Shown here: one piece after another, positions 1 through 12,539 of the stretch | Layout of the letters: every line of letters starts with the position of its first letter | How positions within the stretch are numbered: position 1 is the first letter of the stretch | NCBI GenBank assembly: GCA_036785325.1 | Contig: JAXIVH010000024.1 | Location: 4,881,698-4,945,697 of the forward strand | DNA from: Urophycis tenuis | Lineage: Eukaryota > Chordata > Actinopteri > Gadiformes > Phycidae | DNA: 64,000 bases | Reading direction: 5' to 3' | Program-made: the position numbers and the translations under genes | Notes under the pieces: model-generated | The model's input: the letters and a program-made list of their open reading frames with translations, nothing else | What the model was told of the DNA's origin: nothing | Database searches by the model: none

Positions 1-24
1 CCCTCACTGGGTAATACAAGACTT

Positions 25-290
25 GGGGGTCCTCCTCTAATCTAAACATTTATATGTTAAGTTAGTCTACTCACCAGGTAACAACCACCTGGAGGTCCTG
101 CTCTAAACTTCCTGCTTGGTCTGGTTAAATAGTCAAAGTGTCTGGTATGTTAGTCTATAGGTAACCATCACCTGGAGGTCCTGTTTCAAACATGTGTTTT
201 GATCTGGTTAAATAGTCAAAAGTGTCTGGTAAATCAGTTTACTCTACAGGTAACCAACCATCATCTCAAGGTCCTCGTCTAAACATCTAG
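25..290. repeat. Degenerate tandem repeat, about 90 bp unit, about 3 copies
   Basis: Three imperfect copies of a block containing CACCTGGAGGTCCTG followed by GGTTAAATAGTCAAA and GTGTCTGGTA are visible. No coding potential is seen here. No gene is recognisable between 1 and 1250. Confidence 0.6.
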
Positions 291-299
291 TTGGCAGTT

Positions 300-1250
300 G
301 TTGCTAATATTACCATTATTGATTACATGATGAGTGTTGGATGCTCATCTTTTGGTCCAGTGAAGTAACTACAAAGGTTCCCATGCACACAGGATGTGTT
401 CTGTGCAGCAGTGAAAGTCTGATCATATAGCCAGACCAATGATAGCTTGGAAAATATGAGAACCCCCAAGACCCAAACTCCATTGATACCACAGCCCAGA
501 CCCTTACCATGTTGGTTTGCCTGTGAGCCAAGCCAGCACATATTTATCAGCTTCCTGCAGTCCTCAGCAGAAAATACCAGCCATGGCTGGAAAAATGAGC
601 ACCCTAACAAAGCCCAAACGGGGGGCAAGGAACTAACATTTCCCTTCTTGGAAGGAATATGAAGCAAAGGCACCAGGTTGTAATCTGACTCTACTACTAC
701 CCAATCTGCAGACACTAACACTACTACTAACCGATCTGCAGATAGTAACTCTACTACTAACCTGTGTTTTGCTCTGTTGGACACAAACACTTTAACCCTT
801 AGATATAATCTGTCAGTTAAATAAATTAAAAGTTCCTAACTAAAAAAAATAGCTATGTTATAACATATTTCTTTCTAAATGAAACTGAAAGGAGGTGAAT
901 TCCTGGATAGGCATTTATTTACAAAAAGCAGCGGCTGTGTAGTTGTTCATGTTAAGCCATCATATTTAGGATGGCAAAAGGCCATACAGCATGTTCTCCT
1001 CAGCTAACTACTCTGGCACCAGTTCAAAGCCCTTGATTAGAAGCACATGGTCAACAATGCTCAGTGAAAAGCAGTGCAATGAGCCCAGACGGCAGCTCTT
1101 TCTCCAGGCGAGGTGGTCCCAGCAGAGCAAGGGTCTGGTTTCAGGGAGGGGTGAGTGGACCAGAGTGAGGTCTTCTGTGTGAACACCAGGACACAGCTGA
1201 TGTTGAGAGGAGATACCCATAACCCCTCCAGCATACAGACCCTCAGAACC
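300..1250. other. Non-coding stretch, no gene recognised
   Basis: Only short overlapping open frames on both strands, none resembling a known protein. By comparison with human 9q22 the 3' end of ecm2 could be expected to the left of aspn, but no leucine-rich-repeat exon is visible here. Confidence 0.5.
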
Positions 1251-1254
1251 ACAG

Positions 1255-1480
1255 ACCACCTGGTGATGCAGGTAGGACATGCTCTTGATACACACCTTCC
1301 TGTACATTGTAGAAAGACTTTATTGCCTTGTGATGCAGGTAGGACATGTTCTTGATACACACATTCCTGTACACTGTAGAAAGACTTTACTGCCTTGTGA
1401 TGAAGGTAGGACATGCTCTCGATACACCCATTCCTATACACTGTAAAAAGACTTTACTGCATTGTGATGCAGGTAGGATA
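1255..1480. repeat. Tandem repeat, about 66 bp unit, 3-4 copies
   Basis: Units each carry GATGCAGGTAGGACATG followed by GATACACA and a GTAGAAAGACTTTA segment. Each unit contains a CAG|GTAGGA string that resembles a splice donor, but no host exon is recognisable, so this is called only as a minisatellite. Confidence 0.7.
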
Positions 1481-2264
1481 TCCTCCTCCATTGTACTGTG
1501 TTACTTTAAAGAGTTCATTAACTACAATCTCCTTTCTCATTTTAGACTATTTTGATTTAGTTAACACTCACTTATAAACTATCATCATAGTTAATCTACA
1601 TGAGTTAAAAAGCTGTCAAAAAGCTGTAAAACGCACAAGTCTTGATGAACGTTGAGTTTGTTTCCAAACTGCTACAGTCTCATAGGAGCCCTGCATAGCT
1701 CCTCTAGTTGTGTTACCTGAGATGAGCAACACTCCAGTTACACAACTAGAGCAGCTGGAGGTACTCTGTAGAGAGCTGCAAAGAGACCCAAGCTGGAGGT
1801 ACTCTGTAGAGAGCTGCAAAGAGACCCAAGCTACAAAGTAAAATTAAGTACAGATAGAACAGCACTACAATAAATGAGTGGCACGAGATAAACAAGATTA
1901 GAACTACATACACATAGAGCAGTAATAGTCACAGAGTAGAATTATGTAGACAGAATTGTTCACAGAGCTATCATTTATTATTAGACTCTGTACACAGAGT
2001 AGAACTGGATACACAAAGTAGTACTCAGTCGAGGTGTAGTAGTACTTTTGCACTACAGTATTTCTGTTTTACTTCTATTATATTTACTTAAATATTTGTA
2101 TTATATTATATATTATGCTTAATTTAGATTAGGTTTTCAATCTACTTGATTTGACTGCTCGCTTCAGATAGAGTAGCAGGTAGAGATGGAACAGTATGAC
2201 ACTAAGCTGTTGTATTACTATGTTAGAGACTGTATTAACATAACACACTGTAGAGTTTTTTTTT

Positions 2265-2350
2265 TCTCTAGTCATTGTTGTTTTTAGCCTCTGTGAGGCA
2301 CTTTGTGTTGCTTTTAAGTATGAAAAGTGCCATACAAATAAAATTTGATT
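2265..2350 (+). mobile_element. 3' tail of a LINE/SINE retroelement
   Basis: The sequence GAAAAGTGCCATACAAATAA followed by AATTTGATTG is the typical 3' end of teleost L2/CR1-type LINEs and of SINEs that share that tail. Only the tail is preserved. Confidence 0.55.
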
Positions 2351-2384
2351 GAAATTTGATAGAGTAATGTAGATGTTAACTACA

Positions 2385-3000
2385 GGCTGAACTGGGACAA
2401 GGTTTAGAGGGTTTAGCTACAGGCTGAACTGGGACAGGGTTTAGAGGGTTTAGAGGGTTTAGCTACAGACTGAACTGGGACAGGGTATAGAGGGTTTAGC
2501 TACAGGATGAACTGGGACAGGGTTTAGAGGGTTTAGCTACAGGCTGAACTGGGACAGGGTTTAGAGGGTTTAGCTACAGACTGAACTGGGACAGGGTATA
2601 GAGGGTTTAGCTACAGGATGAACTGGGACCGGGTAGAGAGGGTTTAGCTACAGGCTGAACTGGGACAGGGTATAGAGGGTTTAGCTACAGACTGAACTGG
2701 GACAGGGTATAGAGGGTTTAGCTACAGACTGAACTGGGACAGGGTATAGAGGGTTTAGCTACAGGCTGAACTGGGACAGGGTATAGCTACAGGGTGAACT
2801 GGGACAGGGTTTAGCTACAGGGTGAACTGGGACAGGGTTTAGCTACAGGGTGGACGGGGACAGGGTTTAGCTACAGGGTGAACTGGGACAGGGTTTAGCT
2901 ACAGGGTGAACTGGTACAGGGTTTAGCTACAGGGTGAACTGGGGCCGGGTTTAGCTACAGGGTGAAGAGGGGCAAGGTTTAGCCCCAGGGTGGAAGGGGG
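2385..3000. repeat. Minisatellite, unit about 33-40 bp, more than 15 copies
   Basis: Repeated GGGTTTAGCTACAG followed by GAACTGGGACAGGG, with variable spacing. It lies about 0.7 kb upstream of the aspn start codon. Copies diverge towards the right-hand end. Confidence 0.85.
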
Positions 3001-3675
3001 AGAGGGGCTGGCTGGTATGTGCTGTGAAGGGTACTGGACCACCACATAGTTGTGGGCTGACTGAGGATCCGTCCCGAGTCACGCAACCACAGAGAGTTGT
3101 CCCGCATGGCAAGAATGAAGAACAGAAACATTAGTGCTGGCTGTAGATTGGGGTTTCCACTGAATCATCCCACTCCTGGATGGAAACTCTGCTGGATAAA
3201 TGTAGAGCTCCCTGTGGGGGTAGCAACACACCGCTAACAACCTGGTTTAGTAATCTGGTTTACCATGACTAACAACCCGGGTTTTGCACTTACAAGGAAA
3301 GTGAGATAAGCAAAACATTAACAAAATATTCAACAAGAAGAAAACAAAAGATTACTTTTTATGACTTATTTATTATGAGTTATTAAGTTATTAAAGTTAT
3401 GTTAAGTTATTTATTAAAGTTAAGTTATTTAAGTTAATAAGAGCTATGACTAACAACCAGGTTTACCATGTCAAACAACCTGGTTCACCATGTCATATTG
3501 TCTCTTAACATAGTCTGGTCCTCTTTTTATTGGTTCAAAGTGATGACATCACATTCTGCAGTCTTCATGTTGGTTCAAAGTGGTGACCACATGGTCTGGT
3601 CCTCTTTCTATTGGTTCTAAAGCAATCGTCACTCCCTCCCTCCACCTTACAGAAAGGTCCCCTAGCAACGCCATC

Positions 3676-6600
3676 ATGAAGCTGTTCCTGTTGCTATGCC
3701 TACTGGCTCTTGGGAATGCTAAACCCTACCAGCCAATCAATGTCAAGGAGTTCCTAAGAAACTATGACATAATGATGGCTGATGCAGGCGATGACGACGA
3801 TGATAACAATATCAATGATGACGATGAAGAGGAGTCGGAGGAGGAGGAAGAAGAAGAGGAGGAGGTTGAAAACTGCCCAGCTGAGTGCCAGTGTTGGCCA
3901 AGAGTGGTGCAGTGTTCTGATCAGGGTGATTCCACACATGAAGCACTCTCTAGAACATCTGAGACAATATTGTTGGTACCATCTCATGTCATTATTGGTT
4001 TGTGAACTAATAAATGCACCTAAACGATGGTTACAGGCCTGATCTCCATCCCTGAGAAGATTCCAGAGGACACGGTCATGATTGACCTCCAAAACAACGA
4101 CATCACAGACATCAAAGAGAACGACTTCAAAGGCCTTAACAATCTCTATGTAAGGTTATGCTCTATCTGACATCAGTATCATACAGTATAACAGACGTTC
4201 CCTATTAATAATGAATGCATACGTGTTGTGATCTATCTGTCCTATCCACCACTAGGCCCTGTTTCTGATCAATAACAAGATCTCCAAGATCCACCCCAAA
4301 GCCTTCAGGAACATGGACCACCTGAGACTGCTTTACTTATCCTACAACCTGCTGACTCAGATCCCTGCTAACCTGCCCCGCAACATTCTGGAGCTCCGTC
4401 TCCATGGAAACCGTATCAGCAACATCCAGAAGGATGCCTTCAAAGGCCTGAGGAGCCTGCATGTCCTTGGTTAGGGCCTGGACCCCACACAGAGATACAC
4501 AACTAAAGTGATATCACTGGAGTAACTGGCTATGTGTTGACTACTGCATCTGTTTTGCCCACAGAGATGAGTGCCAACCCACTGGCTAACAGTGGGATTG
4601 ACCTCGGAGCGTTCGATGGCATGTCCAGCCTTTACATTGGGATGGCAGAGGCCAAGCTCACCGCTGTGCCTAAAGGTATAGCTCCTTCTGTACACACAGA
4701 CACCCTCCATACAATACACACACAATAGCATAAAATAAGGATGACCTCAAATCTTCAATGATTTGAACTGTCAAAGGACGTTGAGTTTGACATCTAGACG
4801 AGTTGTGGCACAGGGAAAACTAACAGTGGAAGACTGGAGGTTTAACGCTGCTTGGGGAGGAGGGGGCTGGATGACCACAACAGTTTGGAAAGGAAAACAA
4901 CACACTTGAACAAAGTTTTTTGTGGAGGTTTGACTTTTTCGTGGAGGTTTGACTGTGTGCAATTTGCGATGTTATGTTTTGCTTCCAATACACATTGTCT
5001 GCTTGATAACCTTTGTGTCATGGCAAAGGGGTCCAGTTATGTTCTTTTCCAAGTAGAAGTGGTTGTAGACCGTTAGTCTGGAATGATACCCAATGCCAGG
5101 GGGAAGTCAGATGCAAAGCTTCTTTCTTCTCGGTCTACGTGGGTTTTTACACGATTGGATTCTGTGCGGAATCCGACACAACGGAGCTGTCCTTCACACC
5201 TTTTGATTTCCTAGATGTATTACATTAATGGACACGCACACTGTCGTCATCTTGAGAAGTTAATGCATATGTAGAAGTGGAGGCGCTGTACCTCGCCTAT
5301 AGACAGTGTTGAACCCTCATATGCCTATTGATTCTTTTCATAAGAGATATAACTGTATTGATCCCCCATGAAATAAATTAACGTATTACAGCAGCAGCGA
5401 TTTACAGCAATTTACAGAGTAAAATCCACAGAAAGGATCAACTCTAGTGCAGTGATATATATACTATTTACATCCTGTGTTGAAAATGAAATAAAATAAA
5501 TACTTTTTTTTACAATTAGGGCATTTAGCAGACTCCTTTATCCAAAGCGACTTACAAAAAGTTATTTTTACAGTTATTTACAGCACATGGCCATCTGGGT
5601 TATGTGTTAACAATGGAATATCAATATATATAATAATATAACTAATATATAAGTGAATGAGGATGAATGGTGCACAAGTATCAGCAAGTAGCCGAGCAGC
5701 AGCTATGCCTGACACTGATGATAAAGATTGCGTAGCCTGATTGCTGACGGAACGAAAGACCCGCGGCAGCGTTCATGTGTTCAAACCACAGAAAAGTCAA
5801 TAAAAATACACAACATGTAAGTAAGTAAAAGTGAATAAGATGTGTGACAAATGATCACGAGGGATTATTTTAAGGAGTAATGTGATGTGGGGTTCCCTAG
5901 ACTTGCCCTCGTCCATCACAGAATTGAGTCTGGAGTACAATAAGATCTCGAAGGTGGAAGTAGAAGACTTCATCAGATACAGAAATCTGCACAGGTGAGG
6001 AAATGTCTCCCCATTACATACCAAAACAATATGCTGTTTAAAGTAACACGTCCAGTAGCATGTCCATAGGACTACTTCATGGTGTGTTAAGCTCTCTCTC
6101 TGGTGGTCTTTCAGACTCGGCCTGAGTTTTAACCAGATCAAATCCGTGGAGAACGGCAGTCTTGCTCGCATCCCAAACATCCGAGAGATCTGCCTGGACA
6201 ACAACAAGCTAAAGAAGGTCCCAGCAGAACTCAGCTCCCTGCGCTTCCTCCAGGTCAGATCTTTACTACAGCTTCCTCCAGGTCAGATCTTTACTGCAGC
6301 TTCCTCCAGGTCAGATCTTTACTGCAGTATCCTCCAGGTCAGATCTTTACTGCAGCTTCCTCCAGGTCACATCTTTACTGCAGTGTCCTCCAGGTCAGAT
6401 CTTTAATGCAGCGTCCTCCAGGTCAGATCTTTACTGCAGCGTCCTCCAGGTCAGATCTTTAATGCAGCATCCTCCAGGTCAGATCTTTACTGCAGCGTCC
6501 TCCAGGTCAGATCTTTACTGCCGCGTCCTCCAGGTCAGATCTTTACTGCAGTGTCCTCCAGGTCAGATCTTTACTGCAGCATCCTCCAGGTCAGATCTTT

Positions 6601-7135
6601 ACTGCAGCATCCTCCAGGTCAGATCTTTACTGCAGCATCCTCCAGGTCAGATCTTTACTGCAGCGTCCTCCAGGTCAGATCTTTACTGCAGCCTCCTCCA
6701 AGTCAGATCTTTACAGCAGATTGCTCCAGGTCAGATCTTTACTGCAGCTTCCTCCAAGTCAGATCTTTACAGCAGATTGCTCCAGGTCAGATCTTTACTG
6801 CAGCTACCAGTAACAGGGGTTTTCTCTTTGGTTCCCATCACATCTCTGCATAGCATGTTGCTATTGTTGCATAAATCTTTATGAACCCAGGAGAAATGTC
6901 TGCAACAGTTCATGTCCCTGTGTGCCCCCAGGTGGTCTACCTTCATGCCAACAAAATCAGCAGTGTGGGCATCAATGACTTCTGCCCCCTCAGCCCTGGC
7001 ATAAAGAAGAAGACATACACGGGCATCAGTCTGTTTGCAAACCCCGTCAAGTACTGGAACGTGCAGCCCGCCACCTTCCGATGCGTGACCGGTGGCAGGG
7101 TGGTGCAGCTGGGCAACTTCAGGAGGAGAAAGTAG
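3676..7135 (+). CDS. aspn: Asporin, class I small leucine-rich proteoglycan
   Basis: Secreted collagen-binding matrix proteoglycan family. Seven coding exons can be joined in frame at GT-AG junctions: 3676-3925, 4037-4149, 4256-4469, 4565-4675, 5901-5994, 6115-6253, 6932-7135, giving 374 residues (human asporin is about 380). Residues 1-15 are a signal peptide. Residues 36-65 form an acidic tract (22 of 30 residues Asp or Glu), the hallmark that separates asporin from decorin and biglycan. Cysteines 67, 71, 73 and 80 give the class I pattern C-x3-C-x-C-x6-C. Leucine-rich repeats follow, including the family-typical EMSANPL and AEAKLT segments, and the C-terminal cap ends with PATFRCV and LGNF. 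The start at 3676 was chosen because it opens directly into the signal peptide; the upstream in-frame ATG at 3580 would destroy it. In this fish the acidic tract is mixed Asp/Glu rather than pure Asp. The intron after exon 6 opens with a minisatellite copied from the splice junction. Confidence 0.95.
5505..5570. mobile_element. Fragment of a dispersed teleost SINE-like repeat
   Basis: The motif GGGCATTTAGCAGAC followed by TTTATCCAAAGCGACTTACA is a widely dispersed teleost repeat core. Related copies occur near 8876, 54250 (opposite strand) and 57740 in this window. It lies in the fourth aspn intron. Confidence 0.6.
6241..6805 (+). repeat. 28-bp minisatellite copied from the aspn exon 6 splice donor, about 20 copies
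   Basis: The first unit straddles the end of aspn exon 6 (exon ends at 6253). Each unit repeats CTCCAG|GTCAGATC, the exon edge plus donor, followed by TTTACTGCAG, which resembles a short splice acceptor. The array fills most of the 678-bp intron. The last units degenerate (CTCCAAGTCAGATC), losing the donor GT context. Confidence 0.95.
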
Positions 7136-7169
7136 AGCCTGACCTCTGACCTCCGCCTGACCATTACAG

Positions 7170-7386
7170 CAGGGGTTCTTAAACATTCTCATCTCGGGGC
7201 CCCAAAAAGAGTTTGTGTCTCCGTGGAAACGAACCACCACACACTCAGAACACTGGGACCTGGCCGTTCTTTCGGAAAGGATCGCCAATTCTGGTGTGCT
7301 CAGTTTTCTGTGCGTTGTCAGGCCGCGACCCCCTGCTAATGGATCGCGACCCGTTTAATTTTGGGCCCGTAGTTTAAGAAACACTG
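7170..7386. mobile_element. hAT-like MITE in the aspn 3' region
   Basis: Imperfect terminal inverted repeats: CAGGGGTTCTTAAAC at the left and GTTTAAGAAACACTG at the right (12 of 15 pair). The inner sequence includes GGATCGCGACCC. The flanking 8-mers match only partly (CATTACAG and CTTTAAGG), so the target duplication is decayed. It starts 35 bp after the aspn stop codon, so it probably lies in the 3' UTR. Confidence 0.6.
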
Positions 7387-7389
7387 CTT

Positions 7390-8870
7390 TAAGGAACCTC
7401 AGCCCTACAGAAGACGAGGCTGGAGGATCAGATGGAGCTACGCTTGCAAACATACACAGCACATTTATTAGTAGTTATACAGGGTGTATGTTGACCTATT
7501 TAGACAAACCGTACATAATGTAAATATTAACCATAATGTCTATTATTAGGTTCCAAAAACGTCTATGCATGTATTCGGTCATCTCCTAATTATGTCACTG
7601 TCCGTATGTCCAATCATGAATCTCCAAGTTATACTTCCTGGACTTCACTGTATTCTGCATTTAATTAATAGGTAATCTTATTGAATGCATGTAACCATAT
7701 GTGGTAGTTCAACATTATGATCCACACTGGCTCACCTGACTACAGCCACAGCCAGAGTACAGAATCTCTTTCCATCAGATCCACTTCCTGCACCAATGCT
7801 TGGAATGGGTGAAGAAAGTCATAGAATGGGTGGGGCTATGCCAGGAGTAGGTGGGGCTATAGGTATGTGGGTAGGAGTTGGTCATGGAGTGGGTGGAGTG
7901 AGGCCATGACTCATAATTTGTTACATACACCTATAGAGCTGCTCATGCTACATATAAATAATGTCCAGAGCCGAGAAACACTCTAAACTAGCATTCATCT
8001 CGACACATGCATTTTAGTAGCATTAGGTCATAACTGTATTCAAATGCTTTGTATCACATCAGTATGTAAAGAGCAACAGGTCAAGCAGGTCTAACTGTGC
8101 CTCCAAATTGTTTTTGGTGATCTTTGTAAATACATGTTTCAATCCAAGAGCTCTGTGCTCCATGTTCTGTAGAACCAAAGCAACACTCAGATTTCTCCAA
8201 ATGTAACAGAAAATTCTTACCACAGTAAATTAAACTAATAATAGCTTATCCCATGATGCGATCACAGTGGAAACTCATAATAATTATTTTACCAAGCTAC
8301 CATCCAGCAGAGCTTTATAACATATATCCATGTTGTCAAGACTGAGATTATCCTAAAAGATTGAGTGGTGAACTTTGAACGAGAACAATAGAACACAGCC
8401 TGAACATACGTCTTTAGTGTTCAGCTGTAATTATACAAATAAAGCTTGCAATGGAAAACAGTGGAATAGTAACATGCATAGTATCTTGTTAGGTTCAAAT
8501 TCAAGTCCATTGTTGTCAGATTCAAAGAACGCAGGGTCAGACTGGGAGTACAGGACATGTTCAGCTTCTTCTTTACCTTTATTTGTCATATGCGCATTAC
8601 AGGTCAATGACAAGAAGTCATTAATGGCCATGAAATGCTTGAATTTGAGCTTATATGTCTCGTTGTGACAACATGCCAGACTATCTCCATACAGGATTTT
8701 GTTCCAAGGACACATATTGTGTAGAAACTGAGAGGTTTCCTAGATTTGTAGCTTCTTTACGTGATATACTGGTCTGTTGCTCTTGCGATACTATCCTCAC
8801 ACATGGTGCTAGCGTATTTATTATGTTGCTCAATAAACACTTGTTGTTATCTGCTGTGTTGCTCATTATG
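7390..8870. other. Probable aspn 3' UTR and intergenic DNA
   Basis: No supported coding exon. The short open frames between 8375 and 8955 have no recognisable homology. An AATAAA hexamer lies at 8438. Confidence 0.45.
8438..8443 (+). terminator. Candidate polyadenylation signal for aspn
   Basis: AATAAA about 1.3 kb after the aspn stop, in an A/T-rich context. It is not the only possible signal; transcript ends are needed to confirm it. Confidence 0.3.
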
Positions 8871-8940
8871 TTTACATTTAGGGCATTTAGCATATGCTTT
8901 TATCCAAATCGACAATCTACAAGCTTACAATAAGTACATA
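8868..8940. mobile_element. Fragment of the dispersed GGGCATTTAGCA-type repeat
   Basis: TTTACATTTAGGGCATTTAG followed by GCTTTTATCCAAATCGAC, a diverged copy of the same teleost repeat core as near 5510 and 57740. Confidence 0.55.
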
Positions 8941-8984
8941 ATAAGTACACTTTAACAAGTACAACTGTTCGGCTATAAAGGTTA

Positions 8985-10060
8985 GGTTACCCACCAGTAG
9001 ATGGCAAAGTGCTAAATGTTAACAGATCTACCAGTAGATGGAGCTATGTGCTAAAGTTTAGCAGCACTCCCAATAGAAGATAGAAGATATGTGCTAAATG
9101 TTATGTGCTCCTAATAGAAGATATGTGCTAAAGGTTAGCCGCTCAAACAGTAGATATTCGCTAAAAGGTTTGCAGCTCCACCAGTAGATGGAGCTAGGTG
9201 CTTAATGTAAGCTCTACCAATAGACTTGGGCTTGATGCTGAAGGTCAGCAACTCTACCAGTATATAGAGCAAGGTGTTAAAGGTTAACAGCTCTAACAGT
9301 AGCTGGAGCTAGGCGTTAAAGGTTAGCAGCTCTAACAGTAGCTGGAGCTAGGCGTTAAAGGTTAGCAGCTCTAAAGGCTGGTTTATGCTTCTGCGTAGGG
9401 ATTGCGTCGTGATCACGCAATGGCCACGCAGTTGCTTGGACGCAGTCAAGAGCCCGTGATGGTTCTGCATGGGGTTTACGTCTCGAAATGCAATTCATTG
9501 CCACACCGATAGAGGGACCAGAATGACTATTCTGGTCATTACATACAGATTACTAGCGAATTAAAAAAAAGTTTACAGAAATTAAGGCAAAAGTTTTATT
9601 ATATATATATATACAGTATATGTTGTCGCCAATCAGTTGAAGCATTTATCAAGGCTGTGTTTACACCGTGGCGGTGTTTACGAGTGGAAACCGGAAAAGT
9701 GATCTCCAGCCAATGTAGTTTGCGGACCAATCACAGCCAAAGCCGCTGCGTTGGGGCTGCGTTGGGGATGTGTCACCTCAACGCGTGTCTAGGATTTTGG
9801 GAGGTGCACGTCAAGGACGCAAAGTGTCCGTAAAGGGTCCGTAAAGGGTCCGCAACACCCCAGCGTTGCGTCGACGTGGAAGCATAAACAAAGCATAACC
9901 CAGCCTTAACAGTAGATGGGGCTAGGCATTAAAGGTTAGCAGCTCTAACAGTAGCTGGAGCTAGGCGTTAAAGGTTAGCAGCTCTTACAGTAGATGGAGC
10001 TAGGCGTTAAAGGTTAGCAGCTCTAACAGTAGATGGGGCTAGGTGTTAAATGTTAGCAAC
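8985..10060. repeat. Minisatellite, about 39 bp unit, interrupted by a MITE
   Basis: Units contain GTTAGCAGCTCTAACAGTAG and TGGAGCTAGGCGTTAAAG. The array is diverged on the left and more homogeneous on the right, and is split by a Harbinger-like element at 9375-9906. Confidence 0.85.
9375..9906. mobile_element. PIF/Harbinger-like MITE with TAA target duplication
   Basis: Begins AGGCTGGTTTATGCTTC and ends GCATAACCCAGCCT, which pair as terminal inverted repeats. It is flanked on both sides by TAA (9372-9374 and 9907-9909), the 3-bp TWA-type duplication expected for PIF/Harbinger. The interior is GC-rich with repeated ACGCAA/TTGCGT motifs and no open reading frame, so it is non-autonomous. Neighbouring minisatellite units preserve the empty site CTCTAACAGTAG. 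Confidence 0.8.
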
Positions 10061-10200
10061 TAGTGTTTCTGTTACAATATGACATGGATGAGGAGCAGGG
10101 GGCTCTTCACTGCTCCCCCTCCCCTCTGCTTTGTCAGAACACATGGAACACATCTAATGGTTGGCTAGAATCTCTCAGCCACGTCTCTCTCTTTCTCTCT

Positions 10201-10236
10201 CACACACACACACACAGACATACACACACACACAGA
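10201..10236. repeat. (CA)n microsatellite
   Basis: Interrupted CA dinucleotide run. Confidence 0.85.
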
Positions 10237-10668
10237 GTGGAGGCTACCCTGACCCCCCAGAGATCAGACTCCCTCCAGGCCACGCCGCCTGGGAACAGAC
10301 CTCCTACAGACAAGACCCCTTGTCGTACCCCAAGAGACACTCTGGAGACCAGAACCTCTGGAGACCTTATAGAGTCCATGGCCCCTGTAGACCATGGCGC
10401 AGAGTCCAGGTCCAGGCAGGAAGGGGACCCAGAGAAAAAAAAACGTCCATTGGAGAACATGTTGTTTCAGGGTCTTATTGTTACATAACCCTGTGTTGGG
10501 TTCCCGTCTGCCTCTTGAGAAACTCTTGTGCTTTGGTCTCTGATTAAGGAGAGATGGGAGAGTTTTGTCCCCAGGAAAACTTGGAAGATGCACTGAAAGC
10601 TGTGGATTCCAGGGAGAATCACATGTGGAAAAGCAGCAAGCAAACCAGAGGCTGCCACACTGTATCAT

Positions 10669-10849
<181 letters not shown>

Positions 10850-10939
10850 TCCACACCACAGTCCTATTAAACACCTAATGAGTTTACCATGGGAGCTTCC
10901 TAGAACCCGTCCATCTGCTGGAGGCTAGCGATCCAGCAA

Positions 10940-12520
10940 TACAGGAGACTGTAACCCAGACCAGGACAGACCTACAGTAACCCAGACCAGGACAGACCTA
11001 CTGTAACCCAGACCAGACCAGACCTACTGTAACCCAGACCAGGACACGACTACTGTAACCCAGACCAGACCTACTGTAACCCAGACCAGGACAGACCTAC
11101 TGTAACCCAGACCAGGACAGACCTACTGTAACCCAGACCAGACCTACTGTAACCCAGACCAGGACAGACCTACAGTAACCCAGACCAGGACAGACCTACT
11201 GTAACCCAGACCAGGACAGACCTACTGTAACCCAGACCAGGACAGACCTACTGTAACCCAGACCAGACCTACTGTAACCCAGACCAGGACAGACCTACAG
11301 TAACCCAGACCAGACCAGACCTACAGTAACCCAGACCAGGACAGACCTACTGTAACCCAGACCAGACCTACTGTAACCCAGACCAGGACAGACCTACTGT
11401 AACCCAGACCAGGACAGACCTACTGTAACCCAGACCAGGACAGACCTACTGTAACCCAGACCAGACCTACTGTAACCCAGACCAGGACAGACCTACTGTA
11501 ACCCAGACCAGGACAGACCTACTGTAACCCAGACCAGACCTACTGTAACCCAGACCAGGACAGACCTACTGTAACCCAGACCAGGACAGACCTACTGTAA
11601 CCCAGACCAGGACAGACCTACTGTAACCCAGACCAGACCTACTGTAACCCAGACCAGGACAGACCTACTGTAACCCAGACCAGACCTACTGTAACCCAGA
11701 CCAGGACAGACCTACTGTAACCCAGACCAGGACAGACCTACTGTAACCCAGACCAGGACAGACCTACAGTAACCCAGACCAGGACAGACCTACTGTAACC
11801 CAGACCAGGACAGACCTACTGTAACCCAGACCAGACCAGACCTACAGTAACCCAGACCAGGACAGACCTACAGTAACCCAGACCAGACCAGACCTACTGT
11901 AACCCAGACCAGGACAGACCTACTGTAACCCAGACCAGACCTACTGTAACCCAGACCAGGACAGACCTACTGTAACCCAGACCAGGACAGACCTACTGTA
12001 ACCCAGACCAGGACAGACCTACAGTAACCCAGACCAGGACAGACCTACTGTAACCCAGACCAGGACAGACCTACTGTAACCCAGACCAGGACAGACCTAC
12101 TGTAACCCAGACCAGACCAGACCTACAGTAACCCAGACCAGGACAGACCTACAGTAACCCAGACAAGGACAGACCTACAGTAACCCAGACCAGGACAGAC
12201 CTACAGTAACCCAGACCAGGACAGACCTACTGTAACCCAGACAAGGACAGACCTACAGTAACCCAGACCAGGACAGACCTACAGTAACCCAGACCAGGAC
12301 AGACCTACAGTAACCCAGACCAGGACAGACCTACTGTAACCCAGACAAGGACAGACCTACAGTAACCCAGACCAGGACAGACCTACAGTAACCCAGACAA
12401 GGACAGACCTACAGTAACCCAGACCAGGACAGACCTACAGTAACCCAGACAAGGACAGACCTACAGTAACCCAGACAAGGACAGACCTACAGTCACCCAG
12501 ACAACGACAAACCTGCAGTA
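10940..12520. repeat. 1.6-kb minisatellite, 26-bp unit with shorter 21-bp variant
   Basis: More than 60 units built on GTAACCCAGACCAGGACAGA with CCTACT or CCTACA between. Short units lack the GGACA segment. On the right, the GACCAGG variant is replaced by GACAAGG, showing local homogenisation of variants. Confidence 0.97.
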
Positions 12521-12539
12521 GACCTATAGTAAGAGGGGA

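Noticed and set aside
1008..1307. Minus-strand frame of 99 residues containing WDHLAWRKSCRLGSLHCF
   Set aside because: Considered as an exon of a neighbouring gene, but no family recognised, no cysteine or domain pattern, and two other frames are also open.
6241..6805. Possible CRISPR-like array (regular direct repeats)
   Set aside because: There are no unique spacers; this is a contiguous tandem repeat in a vertebrate intron.
6462..6884. Open frames with SSRSDLYC repeats
   Set aside because: Translation of the aspn intron minisatellite; considered as a possible exon extension but no transcript support, and 28-bp units break frame each copy.
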